Notes: generated by a model from the sequence alone, not told the origin. DNA of 38,021 nucleotides from Bacteroidales bacterium (GCA_016937255.1 JAFGWG010000120.1:1-38021), one strand, 5' to 3'; numbered from the stretch's first letter, positions 7,533-16,741 are shown. A program made the numbers and translations.

Positions 7533-8891
7533 ATGAAAATATTGCTGATTACTCCGGCTGCTGATCCGGAAAAAAGAACAAATAAAGGTCTTATGATGCC
7601 ACAGTTGGCACTCTATATTCTACAAGGCCTCACCCCAAAAAGACACGAAGTTGAGATCATTGAAGAAGAAACTGAAGATATTGATCTTGAAACCGAATGC
7701 GACTTGGTAGCTATTAGTTGTATGACTGCAAATGCTCCCAGAGCATATGAATTGTGTCATGAATTCAAGAAACGTGGAAAAACTGTGGTTATTGGAGGGG
7801 TACACCCTACAATATTACCCGATGAAGCTACCCGGCATGCAGACTGCGTTGTGGTTGGGGAAGCTGAAGGAGTATGGGAAAAACTGCTTTTTGATTTTGA
7901 AAGCGGTCATTTACAAGAACGTTATCATGAGCCCACTCCGGACCTGGCTAAATATGTTCCTAAAGACTATAGTAGAATCATTAAGCGTCGATTGTTTAAA
8001 CTCATTCCGATCATGACAACCCGTGGTTGTCCATACAATTGTGATTTTTGCTGTGTTACCAATGTATTCGGAAAAACAATTAGGCATATTCCTGTAGAAA
8101 ATGTTGTACGTGACATCAAAGAATCAGGTGCAAAAAACTTTCTGTTTTTGGATGACAATATTATTGGACATGCCAAATATGCAAAAGAGCTTTTTACAGC
8201 AATAAAACCATTAAAAATTAAATGGGTGGGTCAGGCATCTGTAACACTACTGAACAAGAACCCCGAGCTCATGAAATTGGCCGTAGAAAGTGGCTGCAAA
8301 GTACTGTTTTTAGGAGTTGAGAGTGTTTCTGAAGAGCAAATGAAAAGCATGCAAAAAGCTTCGAAAGGCTTAGACGAATTAAAACAAGCACTCAAAAACA
8401 TTAAAAAAGCTGGCATTCTTATTCATGCCTCCATGGTATTTGGCTTTGACTCTGACACAAAAGAAATTTTTGAAGAAACGCTTAAATTTCTCAAGAAAAC
8501 CAAAGTCTCAACCGTATCTCTTAATGTATTAACCCCATATCCCGGCACAAAAACTTATAGTGATCTCAAAGAACAAGGCCGACTCATTAGCGAGGACTGG
8601 CAGTTTTACGATCATAATACTTGTGTTTTTCAGCCTAAAAACATGAGCCCGGAAGAATTGCAAGCAGGTAAATTATACGTAAGACAAAAATTCTACAAAA
8701 GAATGTCTGTGTTTAATAGATTATGGGCAAACCTCCATAATCCGATCATTTATCTTGCCATGAATATGGGTCATATTAAACAAACTCGTGTAGAAGCAGC
8801 AAGATTCTCAAAACTACAAGAGAAAATTTTTAATGCGCCTAAAGCACAAAAGCTTGTCGAGCAAAAAGAAGAAGTCGTTTTACCAAAATAG
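7533..8891 (+). CDS. B12-binding-domain-type radical SAM protein
   Basis: The product is 452 residues. Residues 1 to about 135 form a cobalamin-binding-like Rossmann fold (MKILLITPAADP…VVIGGVHPTILPDEA…VVGEAEGVW), but the DxHxxG motif that replaces the lower B12 ligand is not visible, as in BchE-like branches. The radical SAM core follows with the [4Fe-4S] motif Cys166-x3-Cys170-x2-Cys173 (RGCPYNCDFC), a strand FLFLDDNI, and the later GIEXX-like LGVESVSEEQMK. The C-terminal 100 residues carry conserved YPGTKTY and an amphipathic helical tail. In this superfamily such proteins catalyse methylation, ring formation or rearrangement of lipids, pigments or natural products; the substrate here is not deducible. 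A good ribosome binding site supports the start. The stop lies 2 bases from that of the convergent DUF4837 gene. Confidence 0.9.
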   Translation: MKILLITPAADPEKRTNKGLMMPQLALYILQGLTPKRHEVEIIEEETEDIDLETECDLVAISCMTANAPRAYELCHEFKKRGKTVVIGGVHPTILPDEATRHADCVVVGEAEGVWEKLLFDFESGHLQERYHEPTPDLAKYVPKDYSRIIKRRLFKLIPIMTTRGCPYNCDFCCVTNVFGKTIRHIPVENVVRDIKESGAKNFLFLDDNIIGHAKYAKELFTAIKPLKIKWVGQASVTLLNKNPELMKLAVESGCKVLFLGVESVSEEQMKSMQKASKGLDELKQALKNIKKAGILIHASMVFGFDSDTKEIFEETLKFLKKTKVSTVSLNVLTPYPGTKTYSDLKEQGRLISEDWQFYDHNTCVFQPKNMSPEELQAGKLYVRQKFYKRMSVFNRLWANLHNPIIYLAMNMGHIKQTRVEAARFSKLQEKIFNAPKAQKLVEQKEEVVLPK

Positions 8892-8893
8892 CA

Positions 8894-9880
8894 CTATTTC
8901 ACATAAGTAAAAGAGTGCAAAATTGCCTCCAATTGCATAAGTAAATCGCGCTTATCGTTGTTTGGATAATAAACATATCCTTCAAGGGTAATAACCTTTT
9001 TTCCACTTTTATCAAGGAAGGTATAGTTCAAAAAAGGACCACCCATAAAATCGCCAACAGTACGCCATAGCCCACGCAATTCAACAGCACGGGTGTCTGT
9101 AAAATTCATCACCCTCGAAGTAGGTGCAAAAACGGTATCGGTTGACATATATGAACCTGGCAGTTCGCCCGGCACATTTTCCATACAAACCTTATTCCGA
9201 TAGCGAACAATGTTTTCAGGAGAGAATTGCGCACTATCAACAAATTCACGTACATAAACCATCAAAGATTGCGAATATTTAGAATGCTCAAGTCTGTACC
9301 AGGCAAATTGATTTGATTCTTTTGCATTATAAAAACTTTCGGGCATTATAAAATAAAAGCCAAACTGATCTGACATGTCTTTGCGTAATTTTATATTTTC
9401 TGAAGCAGCAAAAGCATCTGCAATTCTCAAGCGTTCAACCTCCTTAAACATATCAAGTATAGATACAAGTCGAGATTGCATTACATCAAATGCCGCCTGA
9501 TCGCTTTTTGCATGAACTTCAATTATTATCTGAGGAGACGCAAATACATCTCTATACGCAAAAACCTCATTTGTATTAACCGTATCACTGACAATGAGCT
9601 TCAATATTTTTCGATTCTTTTCAAAGATGCCCTTAAATTCAACATCAGTAATCTGCATCAAATCATACATGGCTTCAGCCTGATTAAGCCCATCCTGAGC
9701 TGAAGCAAATAATTGCTGAATAAATGCGCCAAGTTGGGTTTCCCATTTCTGATTGGGCATCACCACAAGCAACTCTGACACTCCACCAGTTGCAGGCGGC
9801 AAACCATTGTGTTTTTTCTGTGTACAAGAAATACTTATTACAAACAGAAACATACCGAGAAGGATGAAATACTTTTTCAT
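8894..9880 (-). CDS. DUF4837 family lipoprotein
   Basis: The product is 328 residues from the ATG at 9880, placed so that a lipoprotein signal (MKKYFILLGMFLFVISISC) leads; the frame also extends 12 codons upstream. Cys19 is the likely lipidated residue. The sequence fits Bacteroidota DUF4837: an opening GLPPATGGVSELLVVMPNQKWE, a middle with IIEVHAKSDQAAFD, two similar halves, and the typical end LEGYVYYPNNDKRDLLMQLEAILHSF. The family has no established function; periplasmic or inner-leaflet location is inferred. It lies 84 bases downstream of the MltD-like gene on the same strand, so the two may form one unit devoted to the envelope. The stop is convergent with, and 2 bases from, the radical SAM gene's stop. 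Confidence 0.8.
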   Translation of the reverse strand: MKKYFILLGMFLFVISISCTQKKHNGLPPATGGVSELLVVMPNQKWETQLGAFIQQLFASAQDGLNQAEAMYDLMQITDVEFKGIFEKNRKILKLIVSDTVNTNEVFAYRDVFASPQIIIEVHAKSDQAAFDVMQSRLVSILDMFKEVERLRIADAFAASENIKLRKDMSDQFGFYFIMPESFYNAKESNQFAWYRLEHSKYSQSLMVYVREFVDSAQFSPENIVRYRNKVCMENVPGELPGSYMSTDTVFAPTSRVMNFTDTRAVELRGLWRTVGDFMGGPFLNYTFLDKSGKKVITLEGYVYYPNNDKRDLLMQLEAILHSFTYVK

Positions 9881-9964
9881 AGGCTTAGATTTTGAAATTT
9901 GTTTTTCACAAAGCAAATAAACACTACAAACTCAGATAGTCCATGAGGAAATCACTATTTGCAA

Positions 9965-11464
9965 TTATTTATTTGACTTCACTTTTAATTTTTGTCCGAC
10001 CTGCAATGCATCAGATCCCAGGCCATTTAATTGTTTTATTTCATCCACGTTACACCCATATTTTTGAGCTATTCCCCAAAGCGACTCACCGCTACTTACG
10101 GTATGCCAAACGATGCTCCCACTACCGCCACTACTTTGAGTATTATTGTTTGTTTGTGTATTATTTGAAGTCGAAGATTGCTTTCCGAAAATCTTCAGTT
10201 TTTGTCCCGGATAAATTGTTGAAGAAGAAAGCGAATTCCACGATTTTATATTGCTAACTGATGTTCCATAACGGCTTGCAATCCCTCCCAAAGTTTCACC
10301 ACTGCGAACCGTATGATAGAAACTGCTGCCATCTGTGGGGGCAACATAATTATTGGTATTATTCACAGGATTTGTAACAGGAGTTTCGGCCAATAATGAA
10401 TCTGCTTTTTCCCGATAACGACGAAGTGAATCATACATAATCTCCTCATTTTCAACAAATGTCATTATATACTCACGAGGAAGGCGAATAGAATAAAAAT
10501 TGTGTTCCGAACTGGGAATAATCTGTTTCTTGAATTGAGGATTCAGAAACTCAATATCCTCCACAGGAAGATTTATCATTGAAGATAAAAAATGAAAAGA
10601 CATTTTCTCCTTTACAATTACGGTGTCGATCTGCCAATCCATATATTTAGGCATCTGAACCTTAATATTATGTTCTGCATAATAAGTCATCATATAACTT
10701 GCACCAATAAACGCAGGTACATATTGCTGTGTTTCGCGAGGCAAATACTGCATAATTTTCCAGTAATTGGTTTCCCCACCTGCACGCTTGATAGCCCTGT
10801 TTATGGTTCCAGGGCCAGCATTATAAGCAGCAAGCACTAATGCCCAGTCGCCATAAATATCATAGAGATCTTTCATATGATGAGCAGCGGCTTCAGTTGC
10901 TTTATAAGGATCGAAACGATCATCCACATAAGAGGTCACATTCAGACCATAGAGGTTTCCTGTTTTCACCATAAACTGCCACAAACCACCTGCACCAGCC
11001 CAAGACTTTGCAGTAGGATTCAAAGCCGACTCAACAATGGCAAGATGTCTCATTTCCAGAGGCACATCATAACGATCCATCTGTTCTTCAAAAAGAGGAT
11101 AATAAAGTAATGAAACCCCCACCAAACGACCAACGAAATATCGCTTACTGATGTAAAAAGTGATCCACTTCTTCACTTGATCATTATACCTGTACTCGAA
11201 TGGAGAGTTAGCATCCATTTCTTTTATGCGCGCCACAAACAGTGAATCGCTAAGTTCTGGAACAAAATTAGCTGGATAATTATACTTATTGTCTACAAAA
11301 GTGAAATTTTCACTGCTATAGAATTTCTTAAGGGTCATTTGATCAAATCTTCTGGCAATACCCGTAGTAGATATGTCGATACTAGAATCATTCACTTGAA
11401 TAACATCGGCAAATAAGCTATAACCCAAGAATAATGCTATGCTCAGCGCAAGTAATTTTTTCAT
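9965..11464 (-). CDS. mltD: MltD-like lytic murein transglycosylase with two LysM domains
   Basis: This 499-residue exported enzyme cleaves the MurNAc-GlcNAc bond of peptidoglycan. A signal peptide covers about residues 1-19. The SLT domain (about 125-250) shows the catalytic Glu145 in LAIVESALNP, then AGAGGLWQFM, ALVLAAYNAGPGTINRAI and the TQQYVP…A motif of family 1 transglycosylases. A Pro/Asn-rich linker leads to two LysM peptidoglycan-binding repeats: YHTVRSGETLGGIASRYG (about 380-425) and WHTVSSGESLWGIAQKYG (about 454-497), separated by an Asn/Ser/Thr-rich spacer. The architecture matches MltD, although it lacks an obvious lipobox. The DUF4837 gene follows 84 bases downstream. A TATCTTTG -7 box lies 44 bases before the start. 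It probably acts in cell wall remodelling. Confidence 0.93.
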   Translation of the reverse strand: MKKLLALSIALFLGYSLFADVIQVNDSSIDISTTGIARRFDQMTLKKFYSSENFTFVDNKYNYPANFVPELSDSLFVARIKEMDANSPFEYRYNDQVKKWITFYISKRYFVGRLVGVSLLYYPLFEEQMDRYDVPLEMRHLAIVESALNPTAKSWAGAGGLWQFMVKTGNLYGLNVTSYVDDRFDPYKATEAAAHHMKDLYDIYGDWALVLAAYNAGPGTINRAIKRAGGETNYWKIMQYLPRETQQYVPAFIGASYMMTYYAEHNIKVQMPKYMDWQIDTVIVKEKMSFHFLSSMINLPVEDIEFLNPQFKKQIIPSSEHNFYSIRLPREYIMTFVENEEIMYDSLRRYREKADSLLAETPVTNPVNNTNNYVAPTDGSSFYHTVRSGETLGGIASRYGTSVSNIKSWNSLSSSTIYPGQKLKIFGKQSSTSNNTQTNNNTQSSGGSGSIVWHTVSSGESLWGIAQKYGCNVDEIKQLNGLGSDALQVGQKLKVKSNK

Positions 11465-11508
11465 CCGGACAATATTTTCAATTCAATTTACTAAATTACG
11501 AAGAATCG

Positions 11509-11516
11509 CAAAGATA
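11509..11516 (-). promoter_or_regulatory. Putative -7 promoter box of the MltD-like gene
   Basis: On the minus strand this reads TATCTTTG, matching TAnnTTTG, 44 bases upstream of the ATG. It overlaps one of two direct CGCAAAGAT copies (11507-11515 and 11522-11530). No clear -33 TTG at standard spacing was seen. Confidence 0.35.
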
Positions 11517-11693
11517 GATAACGCAAAGATCGGCATTTTATTAAGAACGCATCGTTGAAATCAGTTATTGGTTGCAGAAAATCTTTTTTCGGACTTAAAA
11601 ATTAACATGTTTTCAATTTTTAATCTCCACAATCAGCTAATTATTGATCTCATAGTTACAAATCAATAAATTCACTATTTTTACAAAAAAAAC

Positions 11694-12842
11694 ATGGGTT
11701 CTATATTCAAAAAGTGGTATGTTTGGATTCCTTTTGTATTAGTTGTATTCCTATTTGTATACTACTTTTCAGTTGTTCTGATATATATTTTCACCGCCCT
11801 TATTTTATCTTTTCTGGGGCACCCTATATTCGTTTTTCTTGAAAAACTTAAAATCGGCAAACTTAAAATCCCAAGAGCACTCAATGCTCTTATTGCCCTG
11901 CTGGGCGTAATCGGGTTTTTTGTAATGGCTATCGTTTTACTCACTCCTTTTATCATTCAGCAAGCACAACTAATTAGCGAAATAGATATTTATGCATTTC
12001 TAGATTCATTTAAAGAACCCATCAACAGCCTAGAAGACTGGATGCGTGAGTATAAAATGATTGCTGAAACAGAAACTATTGAAAGCATTATTTCCGATTA
12101 CCTTCTTGGCATTTTGCAAGACATTAATGTTAAAAGCATTGTAAGCAGTGCACTTGGCATGGTCGGCAGTCTTAGTATCGGCATTTTTTCAACCATTTTT
12201 ATGGCTTTCTTTTTTATGAAAGACAATAAACTGCTGTACAAAGGCCTAAAAATGTTTACCCCTCGTGATGCACATGACGAAATCGCAAGAATCTTGGCTT
12301 ACAGTAAGCGCATGCTTAGCCGCTACTTTTTAGGTCTTTTGCTTGAGCAACTCATTATGATCGGCATGATTACTTTGGGTATGCACCTAATTGGACTACC
12401 AAATGCGTTACTCATTGGGTTGATAGCTGGTATTTTCAATGTCATTCCATATGTTGGACCTATCATTGGCGATATTATTGGCCTTATCATTGGGCTTACT
12501 ACTTTGCAAGGTGCAGATTTTATGAGCGAATCATTACCTCTGATGCTGAAAATGTTTGGAGTTTTCATGATTGCCAATCTCATTGATAATTTTGTACTTC
12601 AACCCCTTATTTATTCAAAAAGCGTAAAAGCTCATCCTTTAGAAATTTTTCTGGTTGTAATTATGGCGGGAATGATTGCAGGAATTCCGGGAATGATATT
12701 AGCTATTCCGGCTTATACGTTAATAAGAATCATTGCCATGGAGTTTTTTAGCGTTGTGCCAAGCATACAGAAAATGACAGAATCTCTCAATACAGAATTA
12801 CAAAAAAAGAAAAAGGATAAACCTGATAAAGAAGAGGAATAG
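11694..12842 (+). CDS. AI-2E family (PerM-like) integral membrane protein
   Basis: The 382-residue product is a polytopic inner-membrane protein of the AI-2E/PerM family. N-terminal hydrophobic helices (WYVWIPFVLVVFLFVYYF; LIYIFTALILSFLGHPIFVFLE; ALIALLGVIGFFVMAIVLL) are followed by a hydrophilic helical segment (about 95-140), then FMAFFFMKDNK, the family's MFTPRDAHDEIARIL…YFLGLLLEQLIM, the re-entrant-like GLPNALLIGLIAGIFNVIPYVGPIIG, and a Lys/Glu-rich cytoplasmic tail. Members have been linked to export of the autoinducer AI-2 and to Na+/H+ antiport, but most have no defined substrate. The stop overlaps the GTG start of the next gene (TAGTG), so the two are translationally coupled with the radical SAM/SPASM gene, a pairing that may hint at the cargo. 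Confidence 0.9.
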   Translation: MGSIFKKWYVWIPFVLVVFLFVYYFSVVLIYIFTALILSFLGHPIFVFLEKLKIGKLKIPRALNALIALLGVIGFFVMAIVLLTPFIIQQAQLISEIDIYAFLDSFKEPINSLEDWMREYKMIAETETIESIISDYLLGILQDINVKSIVSSALGMVGSLSIGIFSTIFMAFFFMKDNKLLYKGLKMFTPRDAHDEIARILAYSKRMLSRYFLGLLLEQLIMIGMITLGMHLIGLPNALLIGLIAGIFNVIPYVGPIIGDIIGLIIGLTTLQGADFMSESLPLMLKMFGVFMIANLIDNFVLQPLIYSKSVKAHPLEIFLVVIMAGMIAGIPGMILAIPAYTLIRIIAMEFFSVVPSIQKMTESLNTELQKKKKDKPDKEEE

Positions 12843-13831
12843 TGAAGGAGTTTTTTCAAATTATACCTTATCTCACATGTAGAAGAATTCTCAATCTGTT
12901 TGCCTATTCTTTAAGCATTATTTTGAGCAAGGTTTTTCGAAGACCTGTATTAATGAACCATCCCTATGGAATAAGCATCGAAAGCGCAGCAACCTGTAAT
13001 TTTTCGTGCGCCGAATGCCCTCTCACAGAGAGGAAAACTCGCAGAACCAATACTTTCATGTCTTGCGACACTTTTCAGCAAACGCTATCAACACTCATGC
13101 CCGGTACTTTTTACCTGAATCTGTATTTTCAAGGCGAGCCTTTACTTGATCCCAAAATAGATGAGCGCATTACTGTTGCTAAAAAGAAAAAGCTTTTTGT
13201 CAGCATCAGCACAAACGGAAGTCTTTTGAATAAAAAAATGGCGACAAAACTTATCGATTCTGGATTAGACAAAATCATCATCAGCATTGATGCCACTACG
13301 GCAAAAACATACGAGCAATACCGTATTGGTGGCGATTTTGATCTCCTGATGGAAAACCTAGACACTTTGGTTCAACTTAAAAAGAAAAAAAAATCGAAGA
13401 AACCTTTGATAGAAGCGCAAATGCTTGTATTTGCATTCAATGAAGAAGAAATTCCTGCTTTCAAAACGATAATGAAAGAAAAAGGAGCCAATATAATTCG
13501 CTATAAATCGCCACAGTTCTATTCTGCAAAAAATGCAGGGAAAGACATGAGCAATATTGCCAAATTTCAGAGATATAAAAAAGACAGTGACGGCAATGTG
13601 ATTATAGAAAACAAAACACAAGGAATATGTAAACGCCTGTGGCACACCATATTGGTTTCTTCAGACGGGGTTGTCCCAATTTGTTGCTATGACAAAGACG
13701 TAAAGCACCCCATGGGCGATATTTCAAAACAAACCCTTGGAGAGATTTGGAAGGGAAAATCTTATATGCAATTCAGACAAAATTATTTAAAAGGGAAAAG
13801 TGCCAATATTTGCTTAAATTGCGCTAAATAA
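12842..13831 (+). CDS. Radical SAM/SPASM domain protein
   Basis: The product is 329 residues beginning at GTG 12842, whose G is also the last base of the permease stop codon. The radical SAM cluster motif is Cys52-x3-Cys56-x2-Cys59 (TCNFSCAEC), followed by NLYFQGEPLLDP, SISTNGSLL and IISIDATTAKTYEQYRIGG, which are typical core strands. The C-terminal SPASM region (from about residue 265) has the cysteines expected for auxiliary Fe-S binding: GICKRLWHTILVSSDG, PICCYDKD…MGDI…LGEIWKG and a final ICLNC. The N-terminal 40 residues are hydrophobic/basic and could associate with the membrane. SPASM enzymes often modify ribosomal peptides or act as sulfatase-maturing enzymes, but no small precursor peptide gene is seen nearby. 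It is 8 bases upstream of the NYN gene; the substrate is unknown. Confidence 0.9.
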   Translation: MKEFFQIIPYLTCRRILNLFAYSLSIILSKVFRRPVLMNHPYGISIESAATCNFSCAECPLTERKTRRTNTFMSCDTFQQTLSTLMPGTFYLNLYFQGEPLLDPKIDERITVAKKKKLFVSISTNGSLLNKKMATKLIDSGLDKIIISIDATTAKTYEQYRIGGDFDLLMENLDTLVQLKKKKKSKKPLIEAQMLVFAFNEEEIPAFKTIMKEKGANIIRYKSPQFYSAKNAGKDMSNIAKFQRYKKDSDGNVIIENKTQGICKRLWHTILVSSDGVVPICCYDKDVKHPMGDISKQTLGEIWKGKSYMQFRQNYLKGKSANICLNCAK

Positions 13832-13839
13832 ACAAGAGA

Positions 13840-14595
13840 ATGAGAGAAAAAAATGATCTAAACCTTGCTGTACTTATAGATGCAGACAATATACCCTATT
13901 CAAACATTAAAGGTATGCTCGATGAAATTGCCAAACTGGGCACGCCAACTATAAAAAGAATTTACGGAGACTGGACAAAAGCAACCGTTTCAGGATGGAA
14001 AGGTGCATTATTAGAACATGCAATTACCCCTATTCAACAATACAGCTATACCACTGGGAAAAACGCCACCGATTCTGCAATGATTATCGATGCAATGGAC
14101 ATATTACACAATAGCAAAGTTGACGGGTTTTGTCTGGTTAGCAGCGACAGTGATTTCACTCGCTTAGCCACACGATTGCGCGAATCAGGAATGCTTGTTA
14201 TAGGTATTGGAGAGAAAAAAACGCCCAACCCCTTTATTGTTGCTTGTGATAAATTCATTTATATAGAAATTATAAGTAATACGAATGCTGACATAAAAAC
14301 AAATTCGGAGAAAAGCAAAACAAAGCCAAAACATCAAGTAGAACGAATTGGCAAAAACTTTCTCCAACTCATTAAAATATCAATTGAAGACCTTGCCGAT
14401 GATGACGGATGGGCCTTTTTGGCTGAAGTAGGCAACCTCATTATTAAGAAAAAACCTGATTTTGACCCACGAAATTACGGGTTTGGGAAACTTACACCGC
14501 TTATAAAATCGTTGGGAACAGACATTGAGGTGGATGAACGCGACAGCAGCAAAAGCAATATTAAACATATTTATGTAAGAGTGAAGAAGAAATAA
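13840..14595 (+). CDS. NYN (PIN-like) domain protein with C-terminal OST-HTH/LOTUS domain
   Basis: The product is 251 residues. Residues about 8-145 form a LabA-like NYN/PIN nuclease fold with the expected acidic residues: LAVLIDADNIP, TDSAMIIDAMDIL and LVSSDSDFTRLATRLRESG. A charged, Lys-rich linker (about 148-170) leads to an OST-HTH/LOTUS domain (about 165-250; FLQLIKISIEDLADDDGWAFLAEVGNLI…PDFDPRNYGFGKLTPLIKSL), a winged helix associated with RNA binding. This combination suggests RNA processing or degradation, though nuclease activity has been shown for only some family members. It is 8 bases after the SPASM gene and ends the three-gene plus-strand run. It has no plus-strand terminator of its own; the hairpin at 14620-14645 terminates the convergent gene. 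Confidence 0.9.
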   Translation: MREKNDLNLAVLIDADNIPYSNIKGMLDEIAKLGTPTIKRIYGDWTKATVSGWKGALLEHAITPIQQYSYTTGKNATDSAMIIDAMDILHNSKVDGFCLVSSDSDFTRLATRLRESGMLVIGIGEKKTPNPFIVACDKFIYIEIISNTNADIKTNSEKSKTKPKHQVERIGKNFLQLIKISIEDLADDDGWAFLAEVGNLIIKKKPDFDPRNYGFGKLTPLIKSLGTDIEVDERDSSKSNIKHIYVRVKKK

Positions 14596-14619
14596 TTAAC
14601 ACTCTCCCAAGCTTTTTTC

Positions 14620-14645
14620 TAAAAAAACGGAGCCCGAAGGCTCCG
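14620..14645 (-). terminator. Rho-independent terminator of the VWA protein gene
   Basis: CGGAGCC and GGCTCCG pair perfectly around a 4-base loop (TTCG when read on the minus strand), followed on that strand by TTTTTTT (A run at 14621-14627). The UUCG-type loop makes it a very stable hairpin. Confidence 0.9.
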
Positions 14646-14727
14646 CTGCACTGTTGTCCGTTGGGCAAGTCAACATAGACATCTGGAGAATCATCAAATC
14701 ACCCTTGAGTGGAAGCGCCCTTATTGC

Positions 14728-16620
14728 CTAATGAACCAGAATTACAGGCGCGCTCAATTTGCTTTCTTCTCCGTAGAAAAAGGTTAAGTAATAGGTTCCG
14801 GTTGGAAACTCACTAATATCCATTAATATTTTTTCATCGTCTTTAACCTCAAAGCGTCTGAGTAATTTGCCAGTAATATCGGTCAAAAAAAGCTGTCCCT
14901 TTTTCTCACCAAGTGGCAGATTCATAATTTCCACAGTAAGCTGACCAACAGTTGGATTTGGATAGTATTTCCAGCTAATTTCCGGCTTTATGGGGCTAAG
15001 AGTATCTGCCAGAAGAGTGTCGCTTCGCATAGAATCAGTTACAAGAGAGTCTTGAGGAATAGAATCTTTTGGAGGATTCATCATCACAAAACTGGTATCA
15101 TTATTTACTGAATCCTGAGGAAGTACCAAAGGATCTGTACAACTCATTGAGCGACTAAATGTAGTAATAATGCGAACGAGAGCATCGTTGAGCAATTCCA
15201 CTTCATACTCATCTGTAGTAGGTTCAATATGTGGATTCCCAATTCCGCTATGGTCTGTCAGAAAAACATAGGTTCCGTTGGTAGCCAAAGCCATTGAGCG
15301 AAGCAAATATTCTGTACTTTTATTCACACCACTACATGCAAGAGGTACTATTCTAATTCCTTTTTCGGATGCTACAGGGATGGTTTTTTCAATGAGTTCC
15401 AAATTTTCTTTCCCCTCGTGAGGAGGCGCATCGAGAACCATAAACAGCAGACGTGATGAAGCTTCTGCACTCCATGATAATTCATTTACTGAAACAGCAA
15501 GCGCAGTATCTACTCCTTCGGGGTAATCGCCACCACCACCGGCAGATTGAGATTGCAGATATTTCACAGCTTCAACAATATCTTCAGTAAAATCCTTTTT
15601 AATTACAACATAAGAATCTCCGAGATCGCGATAGAAAACTGAGGCTAGGCGAATTTTATGATCAGGCAAAGAGTCTTTCACTCTCTGAATTACATTAGTT
15701 ATCTCAGACTGCAGATATCTGATTTCATCACCCATTGAGCCAGTAGCATCGATCATAAAAGCAATATCAATTACTTTTTCAGCGCTACACTCAACAGGAA
15801 TTTCAATAAAATTAATTCCATTTGAGAACTCATTAACTTTTTTCAAATTGTATGTACCTCCCATATAGTTCACCACAATTTTCAAACTTTTGGATTTCTG
15901 GTCGCTAAACATCCCTGACCATAATTCCACTTTTCCGGTGTTGTCGGTGCGGCCCGCCCATATTGTATTACCCGTTTCATCTATTAATGCAACAGACGCA
16001 TCCTGTATCGGATAATCATTTTTATTGGTTACCTGCACAGAAAAACGGTGTTCGGGAGCCATTCCCCATTGTTTTTGATAACCAGAAAGTTCACCTGAAG
16101 CAATATCGGTCCATAATTCCCATTTTGAAAAATCGTTTACTTCACCTGCAGTAAGTTGACCTGAAGCAATCTCATTGGAAGGCATATCCCCGTAAGAAGC
16201 AGGTGCTCCGCCATAATATCCTTCTCCAGAAGCTCTTTTTGACTCGCAACGAGACATTGTGGTTGCACAATCCAAGGTATAACGTGGTGAGTCATGCTCG
16301 ATTACAACTCCTTCCAATAATAGTACATCAGACTCCATTACAATATCAATATAATCAGTTCCGTGTGGAATGACCATCGTGACTTTTTTATAACCGATAT
16401 ACTCTATAATGAGTGAATCTAATTTATCAGAACTTGCAAGCTTAAAAAGTCCATCAATATCTGTAGTAGTGCCACCAGACTTATCTACCCAATATACATT
16501 GACAAAAGGCAGTGTTTCACCTGTTTCTTTATCCGAAACTTTTCCCCTAAGAATAGTCTCTTGCGCCATAGAAACCATGGCAAAAAAGGATATGGTGATG
16601 AGTACAATAATTTTTTTCAT
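14728..16620 (-). CDS. T9SS-exported von Willebrand factor A domain protein with carboxypeptidase-regulatory-like N-terminus
   Basis: The product is 630 residues. A signal peptide (1-19, …VSMAQ) is followed by a CarboxypepD_reg-like β-sandwich (about 22-98: LRGKVSDKETGETLPFVNVYW…GLFKLASS…IIEYIGYKKV). A segment LTAGEVNDFSKWELWTDI (about 157-174) recurs in Bacteroidota VWA/TonB-linked proteins. A second β-sandwich (about 190-260) precedes the VWA domain (about 283-500) with a complete MIDAS DxTGSMG (FMIDATGSMGDE), ASVFYRD and AGGGGDYPEGVDTAL. An Asp/Ser-rich linker (PKDSIPQDSLVTDSMRSDT) joins a T9SS type A tail (KYYPNPTVGQLTVEI…GTYYLTFFYG…). Metal-dependent binding of a protein partner at the cell surface is inferred. 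The gene is monocistronic, with a terminator on each side. Confidence 0.9.
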   Translation of the reverse strand: MKKIIVLITISFFAMVSMAQETILRGKVSDKETGETLPFVNVYWVDKSGGTTTDIDGLFKLASSDKLDSLIIEYIGYKKVTMVIPHGTDYIDIVMESDVLLLEGVVIEHDSPRYTLDCATTMSRCESKRASGEGYYGGAPASYGDMPSNEIASGQLTAGEVNDFSKWELWTDIASGELSGYQKQWGMAPEHRFSVQVTNKNDYPIQDASVALIDETGNTIWAGRTDNTGKVELWSGMFSDQKSKSLKIVVNYMGGTYNLKKVNEFSNGINFIEIPVECSAEKVIDIAFMIDATGSMGDEIRYLQSEITNVIQRVKDSLPDHKIRLASVFYRDLGDSYVVIKKDFTEDIVEAVKYLQSQSAGGGGDYPEGVDTALAVSVNELSWSAEASSRLLFMVLDAPPHEGKENLELIEKTIPVASEKGIRIVPLACSGVNKSTEYLLRSMALATNGTYVFLTDHSGIGNPHIEPTTDEYEVELLNDALVRIITTFSRSMSCTDPLVLPQDSVNNDTSFVMMNPPKDSIPQDSLVTDSMRSDTLLADTLSPIKPEISWKYYPNPTVGQLTVEIMNLPLGEKKGQLFLTDITGKLLRRFEVKDDEKILMDISEFPTGTYYLTFFYGEESKLSAPVILVH

Positions 16621-16712
16621 AGGACAACAGTATTTTAGTTACAAGAGTTAGATGCATGAAACAGAACATTTCACAAAATGAAATAAAAAAACATCATATT
16701 TAACAAAAGGGC

Positions 16713-16741
16713 ATAAAAAAACCCGCTCTTAAGGCGGGTTT
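16713..16741 (-). terminator. Rho-independent terminator of ackA
   Basis: On the minus strand AAACCCGC and GCGGGTTT form the stem around a short loop, followed by a T run. It lies 16 bases beyond the ackA stop codon. Confidence 0.9.

Noticed and set aside
11507-11530. Two direct CGCAAAGAT copies upstream of the MltD-like gene
   Set aside because: Only two 9-base copies 15 bases apart; the first overlaps the -7 box, so they are noted there. Not enough for an operator or iteron call.
14609-14645. Bidirectional terminator between the NYN and VWA genes
   Set aside because: The hairpin has a T run only on the minus strand; on the plus strand it is followed by CTGCACTG, so only the VWA gene is terminated by it.
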